A DNA stretch of 64,000 nucleotides from Sphaerulina vaccinii (GCA_022570795.1 JAKUDP010000025.1:1069001-1133000), one strand, 5' to 3'; positions 11,251 through 22,703 are shown, numbered from the stretch's first letter. Translations and numbers: made by a program. Notes: generated by a model from the sequence alone, not told the origin.

Positions 11251-12222
11251 ATGGCAGCGTTGAAGGTGCTACAAGACGCTGCGAAGCTGGAATTCGTTGC
11301 GCCGACTGGAGTGTTGCTTTGTGAGAATAGGATATGCGAAAAGGTTGCCGTCACTTGGAATACGCCGTATGATATGACGAATCTAGAAGTATGGTTGGGA
11401 CCGGCGGAAGATGGGAGCTTTACTGTTGATGTGCTTGGTGGTGAGTTGCGATCCTACTGTTTCTTCTGGATGAAGTGCTGATAGAGGATTTCAGCGAATA
11501 TGACCAGCAATGAAACGAGTTATACCTGGACTTTACCGACAACAGAAAGCTCATATCACTTCCGGCTACAGAAGGGCGATCAGCCAAACAATTGCGATGC
11601 GTGTGTGGCTAGCAGTCCGACATTGCGCATAGAGCATTCGGAATACAACCAGTGGCCTGTTCAGAATCCTTCAACGACATCAGCGACGAGTTCGTTGGCA
11701 TATATACCCACCGCGACACCAGCAGTAGCAGCGGCTGCGTCAGAGAGCACATCATCGCCAGCTGCCGGGTCAAGTTCCGGTGGTCTCTCGCATAGTGCGA
11801 AAGTAGGCATTGGCGTAGGCCTGGGACTCGGGATTGGCGTTCCGATCATCATCGCAAGCATAATCTTTCTCTGCATCTTTCTTCGAAGACGACAGAGACG
11901 GCGGCAGCAGATCCAGCAATTGGATAAGGTCCATAAGAGGCAGCAGGCACTGCAGAGAATTGGACCGCCTCTTGCACCTTCACCTCCAACCCGAGACGGT
12001 ACACGAGACGGGCCTCCGGGGACTAGGGAGTCGGCAGGAGCGAAGTCGTGGAAAACAACCACTAGTAGTAAGACGACGGAGTCGTATCATGGCCCGTTTG
12101 AGTTCGAAGAAGAGCTTGGGAGGGTGAAGCCTGGATGGGAGCGGCTGTTTGGGAGGAATGGAACACCGTACTTCGGCATGCCAGTGAGGTCGAAGAGTGG
12201 AAGATTAGTGTTTAGGTCTTGA
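11251..12222 (+). CDS. single-pass membrane protein with Ser/Thr-rich stalk
   Basis: Two exons (11251-11440, 11495-12222) around a 54-nt intron encode about 305 residues of a common fungal membrane-protein layout. It has a beta-sandwich-like ectodomain with paired Cys (LLCENRICEKVAVTWNTPY and NNCDACVAS), N-glycosylation sites, a Ser/Thr/Ala stalk, a Gly-rich transmembrane helix (VGIGVGLGLGIGVPIIIASI) at nt 11805-11875, and a basic cytosolic tail starting RRRQRRRQQ. Such proteins are often called cell-wall sensors, but there is no WSC domain and the role is unknown. The modelled start (MAALKVLQDAAK) lacks a good signal peptide. The frame is open upstream to 11113 without an ATG, so a 5' exon is probably missing from this model. 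Confidence 0.6.
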
Positions 12223-12402
12223 CAGCACTCGTTATGAATGTATGAATGATGGTGATGATGTTGTTTCTATGTTCGTGTCTTGACCTTGGAACTCCTTGAT
12301 GTTTGCCCGCGGAGGTGCCTTCTTGGCGGAAGTTGAATGTCGATCTCACTACGTCTCTGCCACCACATCAGTCTTCACCAGCACACTGGGTAGAGTGTAG
12401 AG

Positions 12403-14031
12403 ATGTCGAAGTCACTGCACTCGCCGACAGCGCGATTGCTGCAGTCGTCACGGCTCTTCTCACTCCCACGGCCCCTTCCTCCGCCAGCATTGGAGTCTGC
12501 CACAGCATCGGGATCATACAAAGCATCAGACACAGCGACCCTGCCATATCCCACACATCAGGCCATTGCCACACCTGCTTCATCACATTTCAGAGGCGAT
12601 TGGGGATTGAAAAGACCAATTCCGCGAAAGACCACAGCCCGCAGTACAACACCTGTCATCCGAGTCCGAGCGCAGGATAATACCCAACACATCACCGATT
12701 TCGACAGTGCAGCAGACCACGTCCTGACAGAGGCCAAATGGCGGCAAATGGGCATTCCGATGATGAACAAGGAGCCGAGGACGACATACTCTGGCGATCG
12801 AGCTTCTCCTCAAAGTGTCTACGATGACAATCTGGACATTACAGATCCGGAGGCTGCTCAATTAGATGCACCACAGATCAATCAGAGTAGGCGGCGAGGT
12901 GCTGCGGCTGGAATTGAAAGGACAAATCAGCGATGGAAGTTTGATGGGCCATGGATACCAGGCATGCAGGAAGGAGAGTTTGACGAGTATATCTCCAGCA
13001 AGCTTACCAGGAGGAAAGCAGAGTTCCGTCACTTCTTGATGAAGCGTATCCTGGAGAAACGTATCCACGATGAGGAGAGGTCAAATCGTGAAAGAGGACT
13101 GGGCAGGACACTCAATACATCTCGCATTGAGGCTCTGCGCAAGGAAGTAGAGGAGAATTATGAAAGCGAAGAGAAGAAGTTGCGAGACGATCATGTTGTG
13201 CAGAACCTGGGCTCAGAGCTCACAGCAGCCATCTGCGACTTCCTCGATCTACCTGGAGTCCGATTAGGACGCCAGAACTTTGCTCAATCACAGCTGCTGC
13301 AGAACCAGGTGAACAGCCTGACATCCGACCAAGGACCACCATCTACCCACCCAGCTGCTGGTCTCTCACATCTACGAACGAACGCTTTCATGGAGAATCA
13401 TCCATACTGGGGTCCACAGGCCCACCGCTCTCCAGTCAAGGCACGCGTCCTACGACCACGAAACAGCTCTCTCTACACCGAGTATCAGGCTAAGATTGGC
13501 GTGGGGGGTGTAGTCACAAATGACCCTATTGGATCCTCTATGCACTCTGCGAACCGAGCCCAGATCCCAGAGTACACTGAAGAAGAAAGAGAAGAACACT
13601 ACCTCGACTCTGATCGCATGACTAGCACTCTGGATGAGAATCTGCCAGGTGGAAACAAGGTCTGGGTGCAGCCCGAGACGGCTCACATCGACGAAGCTGG
13701 ACGAATCAGACTTGATGTCAGCAGAGGAGACAAAGAGGCTATTGCTGTGAAGAGAAACCAAGTGGAGCATATCCATGAAGCGAGGAGTCAGTCGTTCGCT
13801 AGTACCGCGCAGCCTGGCTATGTGGGACGTCTCGCAACAGGCCAACCAGCGAATTATGGATACAGTCTGCCCGACATGAGGCAGGAGAGGAGACAGTCGG
13901 GCGTGAAGGGCTTTGATGAAGAGCTAGGAAGGAGTGCAAAGGAGGGACCGATGAGCAGAGGACAGGCTGCGGAGAGGATTAGAGAGTTGATGACTGGGAG
14001 CGGTGCGAGGCGGGGACCGGCTAGGAGATGA
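12403..14031 (+). CDS. MRP51: mitochondrial small-subunit ribosomal protein MRP51
   Basis: Intronless 542-residue protein matching the fungal MRP51 (bS1m-type) family of the mitochondrial 37S ribosomal subunit, which in yeast also helps translation of mRNAs with particular 5' leaders. The N-terminus has the family look: ARLLQSSRLFSLPRPLPPP, then the hallmark LPYPTHQAIATPASSHFRGD and GDWGLKRPIP, then HITDFDSAADH and KWRQMGIPM. An Arg/Ser-rich start fits a mitochondrial presequence. The C-terminal half is charged and low-complexity, as usual. Start at 12403 is the only ATG upstream of the conserved block. A short 180-base gap separates it from the upstream membrane-protein gene. Confidence 0.88.
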   Translation: MSKSLHSPTARLLQSSRLFSLPRPLPPPALESATASGSYKASDTATLPYPTHQAIATPASSHFRGDWGLKRPIPRKTTARSTTPVIRVRAQDNTQHITDFDSAADHVLTEAKWRQMGIPMMNKEPRTTYSGDRASPQSVYDDNLDITDPEAAQLDAPQINQSRRRGAAAGIERTNQRWKFDGPWIPGMQEGEFDEYISSKLTRRKAEFRHFLMKRILEKRIHDEERSNRERGLGRTLNTSRIEALRKEVEENYESEEKKLRDDHVVQNLGSELTAAICDFLDLPGVRLGRQNFAQSQLLQNQVNSLTSDQGPPSTHPAAGLSHLRTNAFMENHPYWGPQAHRSPVKARVLRPRNSSLYTEYQAKIGVGGVVTNDPIGSSMHSANRAQIPEYTEEEREEHYLDSDRMTSTLDENLPGGNKVWVQPETAHIDEAGRIRLDVSRGDKEAIAVKRNQVEHIHEARSQSFASTAQPGYVGRLATGQPANYGYSLPDMRQERRQSGVKGFDEELGRSAKEGPMSRGQAAERIRELMTGSGARRGPARR

Positions 14032-14931
14032 TTCTGAGGATAGCAGTGTACATATAGATGTAAAAAGAGAGGGAACATACAGATATCTCGGACATCTCGT
14101 ACAGACAGCTCGGCCGCGGGGCATCTCTCACCAACAAGAGTCTTGTTGCGCTGCGATCTGCATTGCACGCAAGAACGCAATTGAAGTTCCAACCTGTAAC
14201 CGATATTGCGAAGCAGCACAAAGGGGAAATGGACCACGCGGGAGCACGTGCAGTGACAGCTTTGGGTCGGGAGGCGCATATAGACTTGCTTCGCCGCGAA
14301 GTCTATTCAGCCACGCATGCCGACTTCATCCTTTTCCTCCTCATCAGCGAGCCACAACACAAGCACCAGTGACAGAGGGCCTCCTGTCATCATGGCGTTC
14401 CAGAAGAAGAGACTCTCTCCATACAACATAGTCGTGTGCACTGTTGCATCAGCCTGGGAACGACAATCACTTTCACAGCGAAGTGCTGTAACCATCTCAG
14501 GATTGCAGCATATCAAATTTGACAGCCCCACTCCTGCTGGCAAGAACGGAGTTGATTCCAAGGCTTAAAAGCGCCCACTCCGCGCTAGACCTGTCAACCT
14601 TAACAAGTCCACAAGCAACACTACCCCATGATACCAGCCAGAAGAGGTAGAAAACATCGCCCATGTCCACTACTCTGGCGTAGTCGTAGCTTGGAACGTG
14701 TTGGCCACGCATGCCACCTACGCTTTTGCAGGATCGTGGCTTCGATCGTGGCTGCGAATATGTCCAGGCCCTCATTCTAACATTTGGCATTGCTGCCGCT
14801 CGATGCGGTATGTAGGCACATAAGGACAACCGCTGGAGCCCGATACCGAGACCCCCTGTTGTCGTTCCCTACCTATCCTATCGAACAGTACACTCGTTAT
14901 CGTCACAGCTCATCAGCACGCCGTTGCAGAT
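14032..14931. other. intergenic gap
   Basis: About 0.9 kb between MRP51 and the secreted mucin-like gene. Only short overlapping frames are present. No RNA gene or repeat was seen. Confidence 0.5.
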
Positions 14932-16067
14932 ATGCGTTACTCAACCTTGATCCTGGCCCAGGCCATCTCTTCCCTGGCACAGAGCTGTATGAATGGCGCG
15001 TCCGTCACGACCATCTGCACTGCAGAATGCTCCACCGATCGACCAGGATTCGACTATCTGGCAATACAAGCTCCTGACTTCAACGCCTGCGCTGAAGCCT
15101 GCAGCTCGGATGCGCGATGCTTGACCGCGCAGTACCGATCGGACAATGGCTTCTGTTACCTCAAGAACGGTATAAGCAATGCTGTCCGAGACAGCATTGT
15201 TGATGGCGTGGTCTGCCGTACCTGTGCCGATGGACAGCTCATCCCCAACACGCCATGCGTACAAGAGTGCAACACCGATCGACCTGGAAATGATATTCAA
15301 GCTGTTGGACCTCTCTTCAATGAGCCTGATCCTCTCATGCGCTGTGCACAACTTTGCGATGATGAGCCTGCGTGTTTGAATGCTGAGTATCTCAAGCCCA
15401 ACGGATTCTGCTACTTGAAGGGGCGAACCAATGCGGCTGTGACTAATGCCATGGTCGACGGCATCGTCTGCCGCACAGCTTCACCAACTACTACCTCTAC
15501 TGTGAGTTCGTATATAAGAGATAAAGGACAACCTGGCGTAGCTAATCATCACGATTACAGACTTCCTCTTCTACCGAAACCACCACAACGGAGTCAGCAA
15601 CTACTACAGTACGCTTCATATCTTCCTAAGATATACATGTCTTGCTCTCTATCGCAGATCGCTGATCGTGAATAGAGCACCTCAACTGACTCTACCACTA
15701 CTGAGGTATAGAATTCATGATATCTTCTTGACTGGGCCTCGAGTACATGACGCTGATGAGTTCTAGACTGCTACCACGACTGAGAGCACCACGACTGAAA
15801 CAAGCACCTCGACTGAAAGCACCACAACCGAGACAAGCACCTCGACTGAGAGCACCACAACTGAAAGCACCACAACCGTGAGCCTATAATCAATGACTCC
15901 TTGAAGAAGACATGCTGACGGGTTCTAGACTTCTTCCTCGACTGAGCCAATCACTATCACTGTAAGCTTAGACACGATCTGATTAATCCCTCCCTGAAGA
16001 AGACATGCTGACGAAGGCTTAGATTACTGCAGAGCCCACCACTTGTGCAGAGCCCACTTTTAGATAG
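14932..16067 (+). CDS. secreted protein, two Cys-rich repeats plus Thr/Ser mucin tail
   Basis: Six exons (14932-15501, 15561-15608, 15676-15705, 15767-15877, 15929-15961, 16023-16067), every intron in phase 0, encode 278 residues. The signal peptide is MRYSTLILAQAISSLAQS. Two repeats follow, each with TDRPG, C-x3-C and NGFCYLK...VDGVVCRT, resembling PAN/apple-like modules (about residues 25-100 and 105-185). The tail is almost pure Thr/Ser/Glu (STETTTTES, TSTSTESTTTE) and would be heavily O-glycosylated. There is no GPI signal. The five tail exons are only 30-111 nt. Introns 3, 4 and 5 share 3' sequence, pointing to duplication of exon-intron units. Role unknown; a wall or surface protein is likely. 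Confidence 0.75.
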
Positions 16068-17199
16068 AGCAAGACTGTTGAGAGTGAGGCTAAGAGGTGT
16101 CCATGCTGGAGGGTGGTGAGAGATAGAGCAATAATCATAATGAGAAGATGTGTGCATATAGCTTGTGCGCATCAGAAGCTGGCAGCTCTGTAATCTGGGC
16201 ATGTCGGTATAATATAAAATGAGAGAGGCTGCGAGATGATCAAAAATCGACTAGCTTCCATACTAGATTAGTGCAAAGCCATCTCTGTATATGAGCAACA
16301 TCTGAGGCACTACAAATTCAGACATACCGCAGGGAGCGAGTTGTTCTATCTGCCAGAGACATAGTCTCGCGTATGCGAGGGTTGTCGAAGGCTCCAACGA
16401 ACTTCTGCTTCTTTAACCTCAATTAGGGAATGACGCAAGATAGCGCTCGCTGCAAGTGAGATGGCTGGGAACACGAGTGCTTTCTTCTTGTGGAGGGCGA
16501 CCGATTCGCTTGCAGTGTTGGACATGTAGCCCGCAGCTATCATATCGTCGTGATCAGCGGCGGACCTGGTACCAGCTACAGCAACACCTTCATCTTGGTC
16601 TTCTTTGAGTTAGCTTGCGGATTGTTGTTGAAGGCTCGGTCTACTGAGATACAATTGTTCAAGGCATCGGGACCTTTGCCAGTCTTAGACGCATCATCGT
16701 ATTGCTGCTCGGTATGCTTATACATCGGAGTTAGGCGAGGCTGCACTGGTGATCGGCTGATCATAGTTTGCCATCTTGAGTGTGAGTTGCCAGTGGGAGT
16801 GCTGAATGTTGGTAGAAGGTTTCAGAAGCGAGGTGATCTTTCGTGAAATTGCGGTTGAGGTTGAGGAAGTGGTGGAGGGAATGCTCTGGAGGTGGGTGTC
16901 GTGAAGTAAGTGGTGAGTCTTGGAAGTAAAGTAGAGAAAGCGAGAGGTAAACACCTATTTGCGAGTGAGGTCGCAGGTGCAAGTGAGGATGTCATTAGGG
17001 TGGTGCTGTCTCTATAGACAGGGTGATCAGCGTGTGTATTGGCCGTTGTGTGCTGATAACACGATTCTGATGACCTCCTATTGCGCTACAAGTAGGATCA
17101 CACTCGCTGTTTCCCAACTACCTGCAAGAGCCAGCTAAAGCAGAGCAAAACAGGCACGAGTACCTCAGCTTATAAGACCTCCGAGATCCTATACAAGTC
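16068..17199. other. gap with a possible small minus-strand gene
   Basis: On the minus strand at about 16790-16340 there is an ATG followed by ANYDQPITSAASPNSDV, a GTATAA donor-like site, and then a readable stretch (DEGVAVAGTRSAADHDDMI and beyond) in another phase. No donor/acceptor pair restored a single frame by eye. It may be a small spliced gene or a remnant and is not called as a CDS. Confidence 0.25.
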
Positions 17200-17327
17200 G
17201 TAAGAGGAAGATGGAGTATTGTCTGACTTTTCGTTGGTATAATTGCACCGCTAACCTGGAGGTAGTAAGAGGAAGATGGAGTACTGTCTGACTTTTCATC
17301 GGTATGATTGCCGCTATGCCGGAGGTA
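17200..17327 (+). repeat. tandem direct repeat, 65-bp period, two copies
   Basis: Copy 1 spans 17200-17264 and copy 2 spans 17265-17327. Both begin GTAAGAGGAAGATGGAGTA and end GGAGGTAGT, with about 10 differences between. No coding frame runs through the repeat. Confidence 0.85.
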
Positions 17328-17525
17328 GTCTGAGGCACGGCTTGTCTACGTCAGGTTCCACGAGCAAGCGTCACGGCTGCAAGTGTGGTGTGTTCTGGAA
17401 GTCCTGATTCTGACAGGCAGTTCGGATCTCATGAACGGTTGCCGCAAAACCATGTTGCCCGTCGAACTCTCATTCTGGCAGGCGGGCCGCGAGTTCGGAT
17501 GGAAGAGCTCACCACGCCGTTCACT

Positions 17526-17687
17526 CATGCAGCGTTCGACGCAGGCACGTTTGTGATTGGTGCAAGTCAAGGCTTTCTACGTGTGCAGCCTTCCTTGTCG
17601 CTGCAGTGCCTCATCCCATGTATGCGCTAAGGCAGGAAGCCGCGACTTGCCACCAATTACAGACGTGCCTGCGTCAAAGGCTGCATG
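17526..17687. repeat. imperfect inverted repeat, ~53-bp arms, 55-bp spacer
   Basis: The left arm 17526-17578 and the reverse complement of 17634-17687 match at about 45 of 53 bases, both containing GACGCAGGCACGT. Both arms, read inward, translate to THAAFDAGT(F/S)VIG. They may be ends of a small foldback element, or an inverted duplication of a coding fragment. Confidence 0.75.
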
Positions 17688-17997
17688 TGTGTCGTCGTAG
17701 CGTATGCGAGTGCCATCGAGGCGTATGCAAGACACAAGCCTCAAACAGATTTCGGGATTTGACAACTCAAGTATCAGAGCTGCAACTGCTTTCGAATGCT
17801 CGCGATCTAGTTGCGCCTCTATGGTGCATTATTACCACGATGGAGAGGCCGCTTCGCTCAAAAGAAGAGCATCCCGTTTCACGGATTCTCTGTCCGTTTC
17901 CTCATCGATGAAGAGTCTGATCTTACTTTGTCAATTCATCACTCATACCAGTATCCTAGCCATCCACTTCCATTGACTCGACGTCCACCATTGTAGG

Positions 17998-18743
17998 ATG
18001 GCAGACCAGCGCCGTGAGCTTCAGAACGGGAATGATAGGTCCTATCACATTGACTCGTCACAGCACGTACGTGCCAGCTTTGCCAGTCAATCGGTAAGAT
18101 ATGTGCTGACATTTGCTAGTGCGACGACACCTTATCGACTATCACGACTTCCAATAACGATGAAGCCCTTGACGAGCTGTCAGACTGGGGAAGCTTTGAT
18201 CGCGGTGCCGAGGACTCGATTCCCTTCTTCTGGAATGACGAGTGGCTGTTTCAAGGTGGCCTGGGGACAGATTTCCAGGCCATAAGCCACCACGATGGCA
18301 ACGCATTGTCGCTCTATGGTGTAGACCAACCTTGGGAGCAGTCAAACCCTCAGTATATCGACGCTGGCTCCTCTTCTGGCTCTGGATCAGCTCGGCCAAT
18401 GACGTCCTTGTTCGAATCACACAACATGAACAAGACCCTCGAGGATGATCTGCGATCATTCCTAGATGACACCGAACACAATTCCAAGGACATTCCATAC
18501 GACCAGAATCGTAGCATGCTGCGGCCGGCTCGGCCTGGTACCTCAGCACACCGACATGCTTGTTCTGAGCCTGGGTGCTCAACAGCTTTCCAATATCCCA
18601 AAGACTTGGCGCGCCATCAATCGACGGTGCATGACCAAAGTCGGCCATTCAAGTGTCCAGAAGAGAGTTGCAGATACCACATTGAGGGGTTCGGTCGATT
18701 GGACAATCGAGCTCGACACATGAGGAAGATACATGGCCGCTAA
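17998..18743 (+). CDS. C2H2 zinc-finger protein, putative transcription factor
   Basis: Two exons (17998-18066, 18120-18743) around a 53-nt intron with GTACGT donor encode 230 residues. Two C-terminal zinc fingers are visible: C-x4-C-x12-H-x4-H at about 171-195 (CSEPGCSTAFQYPKDLARH) and a longer-loop C-x4-C...H-x4-H at about 203-228 (FKCPEESCRYHIEGFGRLDN). This pairing is common in fungal nuclear factors. The N-terminal 160 residues are acidic and Ser-rich (DELSDWGSFDRGAEDSIPFF), suitable for activation. A later donor (GTAAGA at 18094) would leave an impossibly short 26-nt intron, so the upstream donor was chosen. The DNA target is unknown. Confidence 0.75.
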
Positions 18744-19262
18744 TGGGCACATACCAAAGCTGTCATCGAAGGCCCCTGTTGTTGTGTCGTGGAAAGTGTT
18801 GAGTGTGCAAGTCGCACAGTGGAGTCGAGATTTCGGCCAGATGCCTGGCTATCAGTTCCACGCTGTAGACGACTGGAGAAGGCGGACTCATAGTCCCAAA
18901 TCTGGCTGTCGGATTGATCCAGATGATCGTTGCGGAAGAAGGAGATTGTATGTAGTCATCTTGTGTCTGATAGTTTGTTCTTAGTTGCGGCTATTCGGTG
19001 TTACAGTCAGTCTCGAATAAGATGTTTCCTTCAGATTGAGCTTGATGGGCAATTCCTAGTGCTTGATGATGACCAGATATCTGCAAGTCGATATTCATGC
19101 CGTGGTACAGAAGACAAAGGAGTTGAGAAAGGGACGTGAAGCACACTAAGCCGCTACTACCCATGTCGCGCCGGAAAGCTTGGCCGGAGAATCCCTGTCA
19201 AGCAGTCACAAGTTGTGGAACTTCACTTTAAGCATATCCATCTATCACTCTTTTCATATATC
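18744..19262. other. intergenic gap
   Basis: No gene or RNA seen. It holds the zinc-finger gene 3' end and the peptidase promoter. Confidence 0.5.
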
Positions 19263-20827
19263 ATGACAAAGAACAGAATGGCGCCCAGGCCCATTGCCAA
19301 TCCTGACTTGCCTCAGCCGCCACCGGGCAAGTATCCAGCGAAGGCTCATGCTAGACGAGTTGCCAAATATATTGCCGAACATGGAGGGCCAAGCAGCGGG
19401 ATCATATATCTCGAAGGTCAGAGCACGAAGATGAAAGAGGTAAGATCACAGGTCTTGTGCGCAATGGAAATAAACTGACATTCACCATAGGACGATGATG
19501 GAGAAGCACCTTTCAGGTAGATTGGTTCAAGGCAAATCCGTATCAATGGCTACTGATAAGGCCTAGACAACGTCGACACTTCTACTACCTTACCGGATGC
19601 GACCTGCCAGACTGTTCATATGCATATCATATCGACACCGATACTGCTACGTTATGGATTCCTCCAGTTGATCCAGAGTCTGTGATGTGGTCTGGCATGC
19701 CTCTCCTCCCTAAGCAGGCAATGGAGCAATACAATGTCGACAAAGTCCTTACCACCGATGATCTCAAGAGTGGCAAGTCATTGTCACTAATGTTGTCGAA
19801 GCAAGCTCCGGTTCTGGCTATCCAAGATCGTGCAGATCTTAGCATCTTCGACAGACCTAGCGTCAAGGACTTGCAGGTCGATATCAAGCTCGATTACTTG
19901 CGTGAGGCTATCGAGGAGTGCAGAGTAATCAAGGACGAGCACGAGATTGCCATGCTTAGGCACGCCAATATCATCTCTTCCTACGCCCACGAACAGGTAT
20001 TCGCTTCTGTACCTCGTGCTTCCAACGAGCGTGAATTGAATGCAGTCTTCGTGATGCATTGCCACGCGAACGGCTGCAAGGAGATGGCATATGGCTGCAT
20101 CTGCGCTTCTGGAAAAGCGGGAAGTACGTTGCACTACACTCACAATGATCAGCCGCTCGAGGGCAAGGATAACATCCTTCTCGATGCAGGCGCAGAATAC
20201 AACTGCTACTGCGCCGACATCACGAGAACGTTCCCAATTACAAAGGATGGCAAGTTCACGAAAGAGAGCAAAGAAATCTACGACCTGGTGCTTCTTATGC
20301 AAAGTGAGGCATTCAAGCTCATGCGTCCTGGAACGATGTGGGAGGATTGCCACATGAAAGCTCATACGACTGGCGCGATAGGCTTGCAGAAGCTCGGCAT
20401 CCTCAACAAGAGTCTCACATTGGACGAGATCATGGACTCTCAGATCATGACTCGCTTCTTTCCTCACGGTCTCGGGCATTATCTAGGCATGGACACCCAC
20501 GACACAGGCGGACACGCGAACTACGAAGATCCGAACCCATACTTTATGTATCTCAGAAAGCGCGGACCTCTGCCTGTTGGCGCTGTGATCACAAACGAGC
20601 CTGGCATCTACTTCAGGGAGTTTCCGCTCAGGCAGGAACTGAAGGACGGAAAGTGGGATGGAATTGTAGACCAGGAGGTGCTGGAGAAGTACTGGCGCGT
20701 GGGTGGTGTGCGGATAGAGGACGACATTGTCATCACAGAGGATGGGTATGAGAACTTGACGACAGTAAGTAGTGACTGGCAGAGCGTGCAAGACATGGTA
20801 CAGCGGGGCTTGGCAAACGGCGCATAG
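19263..20827 (+). CDS. pepP: Xaa-Pro aminopeptidase/prolidase, peptidase M24
   Basis: Cytosolic dimetal peptidase that cleaves X-Pro bonds, completing turnover of proline-containing peptides. Exons 19263-19439, 19491-19516 (only 26 nt) and 19567-20827 give 487 residues; introns are 51 and 50 nt and join as APF-R-QRRHFYYLTG. An N-terminal AMP_N domain (QRRHFYYLTGCDLPDCSYAY) precedes a pita-bread domain with all five metal ligands: D274, D285 (DAGAEYNCYCAD), H372 (FPHGLGHYLGMDTHD), E412 (TNEPGIYF) and E452 (RIEDD). Length and motifs fit the fungal PepP type. Two in-frame ATGs (19263, 19278) are close; the first was used. Confidence 0.92.
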
Positions 20828-20974
20828 CAATAGCTTCGCGTAGCTGCATGTCGCAAGTGAAGTTGCAGGGATTGTTACGTGTCCACTGGCAAAAATGCAG
20901 AACCGCAAAACCGAGTTTGACATTCTCAACCTTTTTATTCGTTCAACATCTTGCGCTTCGCTCATTCAACAAAT

Positions 20975-21774
20975 ATGGCCACCCCATCGCCGGCCACGAA
21001 GGACGCGCCAGTCAAGTCAGATCTGAGCCTCATCCTACAACCTGCTGCCCTTATCGCAGAGTATGATCACCTGTGTGCGCACCCTGATCAACGTCGCTAA
21101 TTTGCAGCAGCCTCACCGAAGCCCCCATCATCGTGGAAGTCGGCACGCCACCAAAGACATTTTACCTGAATGAGAAGGTCGTTCGAGCCTCCTCGGACTT
21201 CTTCAAGAGCGCGCTGAAGTCAGAGTGGAAGCCGGACCAAGATGAGCCCATCTGGCGTCCAGAAGACGATCCCGCGATCTTCAACATTTACGCGAATTGG
21301 CTGCAAGCACACAAACTCTTCTTGGAAGTTGATGATATAGAGATCATCTATCCAATCCTCGTCAGGGCCTACATCCTGGGCGACAAGCTGCTCGATGTGG
21401 ACTTCAAGGACGCCATCGTCGATGCCACTGCCGCACTGTTTTGTGAGAGACGGACTTTGAAAGTTGGCACGACCGGTTTTTCTGTCTTTGGCAAGGAAGT
21501 CCGCCAAGCACTGTACAGTGGCACCGTGTCCGGCGCTGCGCTTCGCCGATTGTTGGTTCGCTGCTTCTCATGCTTCGTAAACCCGGGCGGACACCTCCAC
21601 ACATCGGACCCACCAGAGTTTCTGTACGAGATGACAGTGCAGCTGAGCGCTGCGCACCTTGGGGCCGGCAAGCCGAGAGAGACGTTGGCCGACGTGCGGA
21701 AGGCGGTCGAAGATTGTGAATTGCACGAACACACGCCAGGAGCAGAGAACTGCTACAGAACCAGATACAACTGA
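20975..21774 (+). CDS. BTB/POZ-domain protein
   Basis: Two exons (20975-21060, 21108-21774) with a 47-nt intron encode 250 residues. The joined sequence reads IADSLTEAPIIVEVG, then a BTB-like core: TFYLNEKVVRASSDFFKSAL, WKPDQDEP, DDPAIFNIYANWLQ and YILGDKLLDVDFKDAIVDA. It resembles the many short fungal BTB proteins thought to be adaptors for cullin-3 ligases or transcriptional regulators; no partner domain is present. A C-terminal region with scattered Cys/His shows no clear zinc motif. It starts about 150 bp downstream of the peptidase stop, on the same strand. Confidence 0.75.
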
Positions 21775-22009
21775 GCTACAGACCATGAATATAGGAATCA
21801 GCGCTTATGGTCCAGTGGTGCGGGACTTGGGATAGAACATGCGCCACGGCTGAACTATGCGAGCAGTGCAGGCTTGACGATCGCAGCGAATAGCTGACAG
21901 GAGTAGTAGGAAAGTAGCAAAGAGCTGTTGCGACGTTGTCAGTCCTTTGCGCTAAGTCGTGCGGTTGATTGTGGATGGCTTTGGGTCTGTTACCAATAGA
22001 CCTAGGAAT

Positions 22010-22703
22010 CTACAATTGATGCCCTGTCTTCTCCACAGCCTTCTTATACGAAGCCGTGGCCTCACACTCATCCAACCACTTCTCGATCTTGGGCCACTTT
22101 CCACCTTGAGTACCGAGCTCTCTCACAATGATGAATCTGGCCGAGAAGTGCATCATAATATCCGCAGCAGTCACAGTATCCCCAAGCAAGAACTTCCCCT
22201 TGCTCTTTCCTAGTTCTGACTCAAGGTAATCCAGGTCTTTCATCACGTTCTTGCTCAATCCCTCGATAGTCTTCGCAACATCGCCGTCCTTCTGGTTCCA
22301 CTTGGCATACAAGCACGCCAGCCCATGGAGGAGGAATGTCGCCTCGGACGCGTGCACCCACTGAAGGACTTTGTATCGCTGTGGATCGCCGACAGCAGGT
22401 AGCAGCCGGTGCTGTGTATCGTACTTGTCGCTCAGGTACCTTTGCTTACCTGTCAGTGTCATCCACAGTGAGTATCATCCGAACATACTCGCAAATGCTA
22501 CCACTCTCATAGTATATCTCCTCGCCATCTTCAAGCGTTGGAAACTTTCCCAGACCTCCTGCTTCTTTCTTGAACTGCGGAGGTGCAACACCATTCTCTC
22601 GCGGCGAGAACTTCACTTCGTAGTCGAGTCCTAGCTCATCCAGCTGCCAGGCTGTGCGAATGCATCTCGACGCTTGCAGGAAGTGAAGCTTGATGGGTGC
22701 CAT
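22010..22703 (-). CDS. glutathione S-transferase
   Basis: Soluble 214-residue glutathione transferase for detoxification of electrophiles. Exons are 22703-22489 and 22439-22010; the 49-nt intron uses a GTATGT donor within the Glu codon and restores SICEYLSDKYD, the expected helix after the thioredoxin-fold ESGSI motif. The N-terminal domain reads KLHFLQASRCIRTAWQLDEL, with KFPTLEDG (cis-Pro) and YYESGSI for glutathione binding. The C-terminal all-helical domain includes LLGDTVTAADIMMHF. It resembles fungal GTT1-like classes; the catalytic Ser or Cys could be S12 or C14. The first ATG was used. Confidence 0.88.

Noticed and set aside
18094..18119. 26-nt GTAAGA...TAG intron in the C2H2 gene
   Set aside because: Too short for fungal splicing; an upstream GTACGT donor gives a normal 53-nt intron in the same phase.
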